Below are positions 56,982 through 64,000 of a stretch of DNA of 64,000 nucleotides, one piece after another. Location of the stretch: NCBI RefSeq assembly GCF_003259835.1, contig NZ_QLMI01000001.1:434001-498000 (forward strand), in the 5' to 3' direction. Both the position numbers and the translations under genes were made by a program. Each line of letters starts with the position of its first letter. The first letter of the stretch is position 1. The stretch is from Flavobacterium aquaticum (GTDB taxonomy: Bacteria > Bacteroidota > Bacteroidia > Flavobacteriales > Flavobacteriaceae). The notes beneath the pieces were generated by a model that was given only the letters and a program-made list of their open reading frames with translations, had not been told where the DNA came from and searched no databases.

Positions 56982-58889
56982 ATGAGTTATTATAAAATTA
57001 AAGATTTAGAGAATTACTTTAAAATGTATAAGAAATCGGTACGCGAACCAAGAAAGTTTTGGGATCGCATTGCTGATGAAAATTTTACTTGGTATCAAAA
57101 ATGGGACAAGGTTTTCGAATTTGATATGCAAGAAGCGGATTTTAAATGGTTTTTAAATGCGAAAGTAAACATCACTAAAAACTGTATCGATAGACATTTA
57201 GCAAAACGTGGTGATAAAACAGCTATTATTTTTGAACCAAATGATCCTAGCGAAGCAGCGCAGCATATTTCGTACAATGAATTATATGTTAGAGTTTCAA
57301 AATTAGCAAACGTACTTCGTGAGCAAGGTATTAAAAAAGGGGATAGAGTTTGTATCTATTTACCAATGATTCCAGAATTAGCCGTAGCTGTTTTAGCTTG
57401 TGCTAGAATTGGAGCGATACATTCAGTTGTATTTGCTGGATTTTCATCTTCTGCCGTTGCCGCTCGTATTAATGATAGCGAATGTAAAATGGTCATTACT
57501 TCTGACGGAAGTTACCGCGGAAATAAAGCTATTGATTTAAAAGGAATTGTTGACGAAGCTTTAGAAAAATGTCCAAGTGTTGAAACTGTTTTGGTCGTTA
57601 AAAGAACCAATACGGAAGTTAACATGAAAGAAGGAAGAGATTTATGGTTACAACCTTTAATGGATGCTGCTGTAGGAAACAATGTAGCTGAAATTATGGA
57701 TGCAGAAGATCCTTTGTTTATCCTGTATACATCTGGTTCAACTGGAAAACCTAAAGGGATGGTACATTCGACAGCAGGTTATATGGTTTACACTGCTTAC
57801 ACATTTAAAAACGTATTCAATTACGAAGAAAATGATATTTACTGGTGTACAGCTGATATAGGTTGGATTACAGGTCACTCATATATTTTATACGGACCAC
57901 TTTTAAATGGTGCTACAACTGTAATTTTTGAAGGTGTTCCATCTTATCCAGATTTTAGTAGATTTTGGGAAGTAATTGAAAAACATAATATTACACAATT
58001 CTATACAGCACCTACAGCTATTCGTGCATTAGCAAAAGAAAGCTTAGATTATGTACAACGTTTTCCATTAAGTTCTTTAAAAGTCATTGGTTCCGTAGGT
58101 GAGCCAATTAATGAAGAAGCTTGGCATTGGTACAACGACCACGTAGGAGGTAAGCGTTGTCCGTTAGTAGATACTTGGTGGCAAACTGAAACAGGAGGAA
58201 TTATGATTTCACCAATTCCATTTGTAACACCAACAAAACCAACTTATGCCTCGTTACCATTACCTGGAATTCAGCCTGTTTTAATGGATGAATTACGTAA
58301 TGAAATTGAAGGAAATCAAGTAACAGGAGCTTTGTGTATTAAATTTCCGTGGCCTTCGATGGCTAGAACTATTTGGGGTGATCATCAACGATATAAAGAA
58401 ACCTATTTCACTGCTTTTCCAGGTAAATATTTTACTGGTGATGGTGCTTTACGCGATGAAGTAGGGTATTACAGAATTACGGGTAGAGTAGATGATGTTA
58501 TTATTGTTTCCGGACACAATTTAGGAACGGCTCCAATTGAAGATGCTATCAACGAACACCCAGCAGTTGCAGAAAGTGCAATCGTAGGTTTCCCTCATGA
58601 TATCAAAGGAAATGCTTTATATGGATTTGTTATTCTGAAAGAAACAGGTGAGAGTCGTGATAAAAATAATCTTGCAAAAGAAATAAATCAACAAATTTCA
58701 GATCAAATTGGTCCGATTGCGAAATTAGATAAAATACAGTTTGTAAGTGGTTTACCAAAAACACGTTCGGGTAAAATCATGCGTAGAATATTAAGAAAGA
58801 TTGCTGAAGGAGACTTCTCTAATTTTGGAGATATTTCCACTTTATTAAATCCAGAAATTGTGGACGAAATTAAAAACGGCAAGCTCTAG
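56982..58889 (+). CDS. acs: Acetyl-CoA synthetase
   Basis: A 635-residue acetate-CoA ligase that makes acetyl-CoA from acetate, ATP and CoA. The AMP-binding P-loop YTSGSTGKPKGMVHST (about 248-263), ADIGWITGHSYILYGPL, DTWWQTETGGIMI (about 397-409), TGDGALRDEVGYYRITGRVDDVI and the C-terminal PKTRSGKIMRRIL with the acetylatable Lys are all intact. Last gene of the plus-strand acetate locus; a bidirectional terminator separates it from the converging SGNH hydrolase. Confidence 0.95.
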   Translation: MSYYKIKDLENYFKMYKKSVREPRKFWDRIADENFTWYQKWDKVFEFDMQEADFKWFLNAKVNITKNCIDRHLAKRGDKTAIIFEPNDPSEAAQHISYNELYVRVSKLANVLREQGIKKGDRVCIYLPMIPELAVAVLACARIGAIHSVVFAGFSSSAVAARINDSECKMVITSDGSYRGNKAIDLKGIVDEALEKCPSVETVLVVKRTNTEVNMKEGRDLWLQPLMDAAVGNNVAEIMDAEDPLFILYTSGSTGKPKGMVHSTAGYMVYTAYTFKNVFNYEENDIYWCTADIGWITGHSYILYGPLLNGATTVIFEGVPSYPDFSRFWEVIEKHNITQFYTAPTAIRALAKESLDYVQRFPLSSLKVIGSVGEPINEEAWHWYNDHVGGKRCPLVDTWWQTETGGIMISPIPFVTPTKPTYASLPLPGIQPVLMDELRNEIEGNQVTGALCIKFPWPSMARTIWGDHQRYKETYFTAFPGKYFTGDGALRDEVGYYRITGRVDDVIIVSGHNLGTAPIEDAINEHPAVAESAIVGFPHDIKGNALYGFVILKETGESRDKNNLAKEINQQISDQIGPIAKLDKIQFVSGLPKTRSGKIMRRILRKIAEGDFSNFGDISTLLNPEIVDEIKNGKL

Positions 58890-58908
58890 TTTTTTAGTTT
58901 TATTGGTT

Positions 58909-58940
58909 AAAAACTGCTTCAGCAATGAGGCAGTTTTTTT
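58909..58940. terminator. Bidirectional terminator between acs and the SGNH hydrolase gene
   Basis: AAAAACTGC-x-TC / GAGGCAGTTTTT stem with A-run and T-run on the two sides; it lies between two converging stop codons. Confidence 0.8.
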
Positions 58941-59553
58941 ATTTTATATGAGTTTCAAGAATAGCTTTCATTTTTAAATAACCTGCTAAATTTGGATGAA
59001 CGCCATCATCTGTATATTTTTTATCTAAACTTAAATTTTCATCCACCATTTCAGTATAATAATCAACAAAATCTAACTGTTTCAATATGCAATATGCTTT
59101 AATCATTTGATTAAGTTGTTTGATTTTTTCAATTGGCTGAATTTTTGGATTCCAATAAAAACTATTTGCTGGAAGAATTGAACAAAGTAGTACTTCAATA
59201 TTATTTTTTAATGATTTCTCAACCATTAAAGTAATATTTAGCATAATTTCTTTTAATGAAATTGGTCCGAAGTTTTCAGCAATATCATTAATACCAACTA
59301 AAATGATAACAGATTTCGGTTTTAAACTAATAACGTCATTGTCAAAACGTTCTAAAACATGTACAGAAGTCTGACTACTAATTCCTCTATTTATATAATT
59401 ATTTTGATTAAAAAATATTGAATCATTCTGTTTCCAAAACTCGGTTATTGAATCACCAATGAAAACAATTCTGTTGCCATCATTAAGTTGTTTTAGTAAT
59501 TTCTGATTTTCTAAAGCATATTTTTCCAAGTAAGCCCAATCGTTTTGAATCAT
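58939..59553 (-). CDS. SGNH/GDSL-family hydrolase
   Basis: A 204-residue hydrolase without signal peptide. SGNH blocks are visible: block I IVFIGDSITEFW (Ser about 37), block II Gly in NRGISSQTSV, block III GINDIAENFG (Asn) and block V DDGVHPNLAGY (Asp/His near 186). Relatives act on acyl esters or acetyl groups of lipids and sugars. It is the last gene of a three-gene minus-strand run with the exonuclease and the DUF294 protein (6-bp and 1-bp gaps). Confidence 0.9.
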   Translation of the reverse strand: MIQNDWAYLEKYALENQKLLKQLNDGNRIVFIGDSITEFWKQNDSIFFNQNNYINRGISSQTSVHVLERFDNDVISLKPKSVIILVGINDIAENFGPISLKEIMLNITLMVEKSLKNNIEVLLCSILPANSFYWNPKIQPIEKIKQLNQMIKAYCILKQLDFVDYYTEMVDENLSLDKKYTDDGVHPNLAGYLKMKAILETHIK

Positions 59554-59559
59554 TTGGAA

Positions 59560-60168
59560 TTAAATTTCTAATTTTTTCTTTAGTTTCAAAAAAAGCAATG
59601 CAGTAATAAACGCATCACCACTAGCAGTATGTCGGTCAGATTTTTTTATCTTATAAATATCACATAATTCATCTAACGAAGTATGTTGTTCGTAAGGTAA
59701 GTGTTTGAGCTTTTGATACATAACATCCGTATCCATAGCCTGATTTTTCAGTGTCCCAACATTCAAACGATCTAAACCTTGGTTAATCATTTCAATATCA
59801 AAATCAACGTGATGACCAACTAAAGTGGCGTCTTTAATAAATTCCAAAAAACGAATTATTGCTTCAGCCTCAACAATTTTTTCTTCTTTTCCTTCTTTTA
59901 AAATTCCGTGAATTGGTACCGATTCAGGCTTAAAGATATCTTGCTGTACAAATACTTCCATAAAATCACCAACAATAACTTGATTATTTTGGATAGCAAC
60001 TGCACCAATTGAAAGAATTCGATCTGATTTGTAATCCAAACCTGTTGTTTCGCAATCAAAAACTACATAGCGTTTGTCTTTACTCTGATTTTCATCAAAA
60101 TAAGACAAATAGGTTTCCCAAAATTTAGGATAATCTTTTACTATTTTCTTAAACCAATTGAACTTCAT
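59560..60168 (-). CDS. DEDDh 3'-5' exonuclease (DnaQ family)
   Basis: A 202-residue exonuclease. ExoI VVFDCETTGLDYKSDRIL (Asp38, Glu40), ExoII GHHVDFDIEMINQ (Asp about 140) and ExoIII HTASGDAFITALLF (His about 185, Asp about 190) complete the DEDDh set. It lies one base from the DUF294 gene. This pair, DnaQ-like plus cNMP/CBS/DUF294, is often found next to acetate symporter and acs genes in other bacteria, which ties it to the acetate locus; its molecular role is not known. Confidence 0.92.
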   Translation of the reverse strand: MKFNWFKKIVKDYPKFWETYLSYFDENQSKDKRYVVFDCETTGLDYKSDRILSIGAVAIQNNQVIVGDFMEVFVQQDIFKPESVPIHGILKEGKEEKIVEAEAIIRFLEFIKDATLVGHHVDFDIEMINQGLDRLNVGTLKNQAMDTDVMYQKLKHLPYEQHTSLDELCDIYKIKKSDRHTASGDAFITALLFLKLKKKLEI

Positions 60169-60169
60169 A

Positions 60170-62089
60170 TTACGTAAAATAAGTTAATTGGAAACGGTTT
60201 TTAATTACTTCCTGAATGTCGTTAATCGGCTGGAAATCGTTTTTAAGTTTTACTTTATCTAATTTCGATAACTCGCTTAAATTCAAATACCTACCATCAT
60301 TTTCGTTTTTCAAACCTTCTTCGGTTCTAAACTTTAATAATTCGGCAAAAGCATCGGCACAGGCTTCGTAAACGGGTGCATTTTGTGGTTCTAATTCAGC
60401 TAATTTTGAATATCTTGAAATGGTGTTGGCTACATTCTTAATTCCTTTGCTTAACGATAAAATTCGAGCAGCGTCAATCAATGGCATTAAAGCTCTTCCT
60501 TTTAAATCGAAGGTATCTTTATGTTCTCCATCACTTTCTACCAAAAACTGACGGAAAAAACCTAATGGTGGTGGATTTTTTAAAGCATCAGCTCCTAAAT
60601 AAGCAAAAAACAACTGATTATCATTGGTTTCTTCATGAATTGTATTACTAATGGCATCTACTAAATCTTCGTTTCCGTAAACAAAATCATAATCGAAGAA
60701 AATGGTACACATTAAAATTCCTTTTTCGCCAGGAGCGTTAATCCATCCTTTGAATTGTTGTTGCCAATCGGTTACCGATTTACACCAAAGCGGATTACTC
60801 GCCATCATTTCGGCTGGGCAATATTCGTACCCGACTTTATTTAATGTTTTTGTTACTTTTTCGGCTAATTCTATAAAATATTGTTTAACAGTATCGTATT
60901 TTTCTTCTGGAACATCTTCAAAAACAATGGCATTGTCTTGATCTGTAAGTAAAAGCTGTTCTTTTCTACCTTGACTTCCCATGTTCATCCAAGCAAATTG
61001 GGCTGGAGGAGGAGTTCCTATTTTTTCAATGGCTAATTCAATCGCACGCTTGGTTATTGCTAAATTAATCTCTCCAACAATTGAAGTAATATGATTAATA
61101 GGTACGTTTTTATCAAGCGAATGTTGAATTAAATCGGTTAATTTTTCACGAACATCTTTTAAATCAGCTGATTTTTGTGCTCTTTTTGATTGTTTTAAAA
61201 GCACTCCAGGATTATTCGCTTGCGCAACCACAATATCATGTTCGGTAATAATTCCTGTTATTTCAGAGTCATTAGTACCATCTTTTGTTACACACAAATG
61301 CGAAACTTTATGCTTTAACATCATAATTTGAGCTTCAGCAATCGAAAGGTTGTCAGCTACCGTAATTACTGGTGATGACATGATTTTATCAATCGTAACA
61401 TCAATAGAATAAAGTCCGGTTGCAATTTTAGAACGTAAATCTTTGTCAGTAACAATTCCTATAGGTTTACGATTTTCGTGAATAATTATACTTCCAATTT
61501 TACTACTTGACATCGTTTGAGCTACAAATTTCACAATATCAGTTGGAGATGCAGTTATTGGATTTTCGGTATATTTTATGGGTTGGTAATACTGAATTTC
61601 CGCATTTTGATCGTTATAAATCACATTTTCAGAAACCAATTTACCTTTATTATTTTTATCGTATGGATTTCGCGTATTTGAAGCAAAACTTTCTAAAAGA
61701 AAACTCAGCACATCAGGATTTGCCGCTACATAAGGTTTAAAAATTTCTATAGGAATAGCATAAACAATACTTTCTTCACGAGCTTTTGCGGTCATTAAGT
61801 AATTGTTTTTTGCAAAGAACGGACGTAAACCTAAAATGTCACCTTCGTCACATTTATCAATTAATACATCATCGGTATCAGAAGTTACTGATAAGCCAAT
61901 TGCTCCAGAAGCTACTACATAAAAAAAAGAATGTGTAGGATCGTTTATTTTAAATAAATTTTGATTTTTTTCTAAATATAAAACTTGGCACGATTTTGAA
62001 ATTTCTAGAAGTTTAGAATATTCCAAACTTGAAAAGGGCGGATAGTGTTTTAAAAAATCGGTGATGCGTTCGGCGATAGGGTTTTTCAT
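60170..62089 (-). CDS. cNMP-binding / CBS / DUF294 nucleotidyltransferase-like protein
   Basis: A 639-residue signalling protein with domains in order: cyclic-nucleotide-binding-like (about 15-140, GAIGLSVTSDTDD, EGDILGLRPFFA), two CBS motifs (about 180-300, GSIIIHENRKPIGIVTDKDLR and VSHLCVTKDG), DUF294 nucleotidyltransferase (about 335-470, NMGSQGRKEQLLLTDQDNAIVF, giving the GS ... D-x-D site) and a helical DUF294_C domain. It resembles GlnD-type uridylyltransferases and might modify a protein in response to carbon status (inference). It starts upstream of the exonuclease, one base apart. Confidence 0.9.
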   Translation of the reverse strand: MKNPIAERITDFLKHYPPFSSLEYSKLLEISKSCQVLYLEKNQNLFKINDPTHSFFYVVASGAIGLSVTSDTDDVLIDKCDEGDILGLRPFFAKNNYLMTAKAREESIVYAIPIEIFKPYVAANPDVLSFLLESFASNTRNPYDKNNKGKLVSENVIYNDQNAEIQYYQPIKYTENPITASPTDIVKFVAQTMSSSKIGSIIIHENRKPIGIVTDKDLRSKIATGLYSIDVTIDKIMSSPVITVADNLSIAEAQIMMLKHKVSHLCVTKDGTNDSEITGIITEHDIVVAQANNPGVLLKQSKRAQKSADLKDVREKLTDLIQHSLDKNVPINHITSIVGEINLAITKRAIELAIEKIGTPPPAQFAWMNMGSQGRKEQLLLTDQDNAIVFEDVPEEKYDTVKQYFIELAEKVTKTLNKVGYEYCPAEMMASNPLWCKSVTDWQQQFKGWINAPGEKGILMCTIFFDYDFVYGNEDLVDAISNTIHEETNDNQLFFAYLGADALKNPPPLGFFRQFLVESDGEHKDTFDLKGRALMPLIDAARILSLSKGIKNVANTISRYSKLAELEPQNAPVYEACADAFAELLKFRTEEGLKNENDGRYLNLSELSKLDKVKLKNDFQPINDIQEVIKNRFQLTYFT

Positions 62090-62281
62090 AATGGTGCATA
62101 ATTATATAAACGAAGATACAAAGTTTAGGTTGTTTTTTAAAAGAATTCTTTAAAAATTCTATTTTACATAATGTATATTATAATTCAAAAATAAAACTTT
62201 CAAATTCTGTTAAAATACTATTCAAAACGTTTGTGTAAAATTAATAGAAAGTTTAGTTTTGCAAACCTTTATATAAGTATC

Positions 62282-62650
62282 ATGGAAAACAGACAAGCCC
62301 TTAAATTAATCGAAAAGATTCAGAAAGAATTATTTAAAGATAATTTTGAAGTTTCTGAAATTGTAACGGATTTAAAAAAACTAAGAGAAATTACTTTAGA
62401 ATTAAATAATCCTGTTGTAACTAAAGCTTTACGTTTAGCTTACGAACATTTAGAAAACAACAATGGATTTTTCATTGGAATTCCAGATGACGAACCTGTT
62501 GACAGTAAAGATGCTCAAGTTGAAGCAAATATTTCAGAAGAAAATAATATAGAAAGCTTCAATTATTTCCTTTCTCTTTTAACTGATTTAGATAAGAAAA
62601 ATAACGTATTAGATTTAAAAGAATACAACAAAGCTTTTTTAGCGTACTAA
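62282..62650 (+). CDS. Hypothetical helical protein, 122 residues
   Basis: Soluble, acidic, mostly helical protein starting MENRQALKLIEKIQKELFKDNFE; the ATG at 62282 was chosen over a start at 62231 because the extension is basic and improbable. A middle Asp/Glu-rich loop (DDEPVDSKDAQVEANISEEN) links two helical halves. No family recognised. It is a single gene, divergent from the DUF294 gene with a 192-bp gap that shows no other feature, and is closed by a good terminator. Confidence 0.7.
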   Translation: MENRQALKLIEKIQKELFKDNFEVSEIVTDLKKLREITLELNNPVVTKALRLAYEHLENNNGFFIGIPDDEPVDSKDAQVEANISEENNIESFNYFLSLLTDLDKKNNVLDLKEYNKAFLAY

Positions 62651-62676
62651 TTTTAAATTCTATTTTACATAATATT

Positions 62677-62709
62677 AAATCGGTAATAAATTATTTACCG
62701 ATTTTTTTG
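62677..62709 (+). terminator. Rho-independent terminator
   Basis: AAATCGGTAA / TTTACCGATTT stem with a short loop and long T-run. Confidence 0.88.
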
Positions 62710-62767
62710 TTTTTCTTAACGCTATTATACTACCAAACTAACTAATTTTGTTCAAATTTTAACCCAA

Positions 62768-63376
62768 ATGTCTAAAACTAAAAAATCAAAAGTAAAATTA
62801 CTTCATCAGTACTATAAATATACCGGATTTTATTCCTTTATTTGGCAAGGTGTCAAAGGTGCTATTTTGCCTACAGCTATAATTGTAGCCATTCTTTTTT
62901 ATGTAAATTATAAAGTTATTAACCTTAATGAAGCATTAGTTTATATTACACAAAATTTCAGTGATTTATTTATTTTTGGTGTTTTCCTTGCTTCTGAAAG
63001 TGTGTTAGGATTAATTCCACCCGATATTTTTATCGCTTGGACAAAAAATACCGAATCACCACTACTCTACTTGTCTATTTTAGCTTTTTTATCCTATTTG
63101 GGCGGTGTAATTGCTTATTTTATGGGAATGGCTATTGTTGCAATTCCATCTGTAAATAAACGTTTATATGGTAAAATGTCGAAACATATTATTAATATGC
63201 AAAAATGGGGTGGATTTTTAATTGCTGTGGGAGCATTATTACCATTACCTTTCGCAATTGCTTGTTTGGCTGCCGGAATGATTAACTATTCAAGAAGGCA
63301 TTTCTTCTTATTTGGTTTACTTCGTTTCTTCCGTTTTGCTATTTATGGATTTGTAATTTATTCTGCTTTATCATGA
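62768..63376 (+). CDS. DedA/VTT-like inner-membrane protein
   Basis: A 202-residue membrane protein with about five helices. The second half has the VTT/DedA-type arrangement: KWGGFLIAVGALLPLPFAIACLAAG (about 143-167, the re-entrant Pro-rich loop) followed by MNY-type INYSRRHFFLFGLLRFFRFAIYG. The first half has LASESVLGLIPPDIFIAW, which matches the first re-entrant loop. DedA-type proteins are linked to lipid recycling or proton-dependent membrane functions. It overlaps the next gene by 4 bp (ATGA). Confidence 0.82.
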   Translation: MSKTKKSKVKLLHQYYKYTGFYSFIWQGVKGAILPTAIIVAILFYVNYKVINLNEALVYITQNFSDLFIFGVFLASESVLGLIPPDIFIAWTKNTESPLLYLSILAFLSYLGGVIAYFMGMAIVAIPSVNKRLYGKMSKHIINMQKWGGFLIAVGALLPLPFAIACLAAGMINYSRRHFFLFGLLRFFRFAIYGFVIYSALS

Positions 63377-63651
63377 TAAAATCTTTTCGCTCTATTGCTT
63401 TATTAGAAGGAATTTCAACGCTGGCTTTGTACTTTTTTGCAATGCCTATGAAATATATTGCTAATGATCCTATTTATGTAAAAAATATTGGAATGGCTCA
63501 TGGAGTCCTTTTTATGTTGTATATTGCTTTTGCAATTTTAATTAAAAACCAACAAAAATGGGATGCTAAAACATTCGCTATTGTTTGTTTGGCTTCAATT
63601 TTTCCTTTTGGAACGTTTTATATTGAGAAAAAATACCTTCAAAATACATAA
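63373..63651 (+). CDS. DUF3817 membrane protein
   Basis: A 92-residue protein with three hydrophobic segments and the DUF3817 features: SIALLEGISTLALYFFAMPMK near the start, GMAHGVLFMLYIAFA in the middle and ASIFPFGTFYIEKKYL at the end. Function unknown. It overlaps the VTT-like gene by 4 bp and the channel gene by 1 bp, so all three are translationally coupled. Confidence 0.88.
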   Translation: MIKSFRSIALLEGISTLALYFFAMPMKYIANDPIYVKNIGMAHGVLFMLYIAFAILIKNQQKWDAKTFAIVCLASIFPFGTFYIEKKYLQNT

Positions 63652-64000
63652 TGAAAATCTTTAATTGGGCATACGATATTTTTAAAAGTTTCGACTTTAG
63701 TGATGCGCTAGCTTCTTACTTGAATCTTGTCATCAATATTGTGGTTCTTGTTGTTGTTGCCTATATTTTAGATTATCTTTTCAAGAAACTTTTCATTATT
63801 TTCTTGGCAATTGTAGCTGCTAAAACAAAATCTTCTTTTGATGATTTTCTTGTGGCTAATAAAACAGCTAAGTATTTAGCACATTTAGTTCCTTTATTAT
63901 TCATTTACAAAACAGTTCCGGTAATTCTGAAGAATTTCACTTATTGGGAATATATTTTTGAAAAAGGAGTTAAAATTTACATTATTATATTATCGCTTTG
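63651..64000 (+). CDS. Mechanosensitive ion channel family protein, N-terminal part
   Basis: Open frame from ATG 63651 to the window edge (about 116 residues, no stop): MKIFNWAYDIFKSFDF, a hydrophobic helix LNLVINIVVLVVVAYILDYLF, FIIFLAIVAAKTKSSFDDFLV, LAHLVPLLFIYKTVPVIL and a further helix at the edge. This matches the N terminus of MscS-like channels (YnaI/YbdG type) in which several helices precede the pore. The pore helix and beta domain are beyond the window, so the call rests on the N-terminal pattern only. Confidence 0.75.
   Translation, partial: MKIFNWAYDIFKSFDFSDALASYLNLVINIVVLVVVAYILDYLFKKLFIIFLAIVAAKTKSSFDDFLVANKTAKYLAHLVPLLFIYKTVPVILKNFTYWEYIFEKGVKIYIIILSL

Overview
The window comes from a member of the Flavobacteriaceae, most likely Flavobacterium or a close relative. 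Evidence seen directly: AT-rich DNA, TAnnTTTG promoter elements, two proteins with type IX secretion (T9SS type A) C-terminal domains, many short A-rich leaders, and house-keeping genes of flavobacterial type (aroB next to proline dehydrogenase, a MutS2 without an Smr domain, a fused E1 alpha/beta dehydrogenase).

Layout. 1-17 kb is mostly ordinary chromosome: aroB (cut by the window edge), proline dehydrogenase, a T9SS-exported protein, a DCC protein, mutS2, ung, a string of envelope and hypothetical genes, two transglutaminase-like proteins, a nucleoside phosphorylase, SUI1, a GxxExxY nuclease-like gene enclosed by inverted repeats, a 2-oxoglutarate dioxygenase and a branched-chain-type E1. 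18-27.6 kb is the most unusual part. A WYL regulator faces an operon of a stand-alone Pnkp-type 3'-phosphatase, an RlaP nucleotidyltransferase, a RloC/PrrC-like AAA ATPase with a zinc hook and an R-x3-E...H motif like that of anticodon nucleases, a second RlaP and a parvulin. After two small promoter-to-terminator units come eight tightly packed tRNA genes (Asn, Arg, Asp, Pro, Tyr, Gln, Leu, Phe), tRNA-like remnants, and a slipin gene. A 30-bp block, an inverted repeat plus a promoter at fixed distance, occurs both before the RNA-repair operon and between the tRNA array and slipin. I read the whole 18-27.6 kb stretch as one RNA-damage/repair island under common control.

27.7-32 kb holds a LysR regulator divergent from a five-gene run ending in an SbtA-like bicarbonate permease. 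32-36.7 kb holds a Bax-inhibitor-1 protein, an archaemetzincin-like lipoprotein, and a pair made of a T9SS protein and a collagen-like repeat protein. 36.8-46.4 kb is one long minus-strand aromatic catabolic cluster: CoA ligase, fused flavin monooxygenase/old yellow enzyme, thioesterase, gentisate-type dioxygenase, FAH-type hydrolase and maleate isomerase together make a plausible route from salicylate (or a related aminobenzoate) to fumarate and pyruvate, with a nitrilase, a flavin reductase and a lipoprotein of unknown role.

46.6-62.1 kb is an acetate/propionate uptake and activation locus: zinc-ribbon/HTH protein, porin, DUF4212 and sodium:solute symporter, a sensor kinase with its own symporter domain, a lone receiver protein, a cation transporter, propionyl-CoA and acetyl-CoA synthetases, then (opposite strand) an SGNH hydrolase, a DnaQ-type exonuclease and a cNMP/CBS/DUF294 protein. 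The last 2 kb has a hypothetical gene, a VTT/DedA-like membrane protein, a DUF3817 protein and the start of a mechanosensitive channel. Interspersed families of short intergenic repeats occur throughout. No CRISPR array, rRNA operon or complete insertion sequence was seen.
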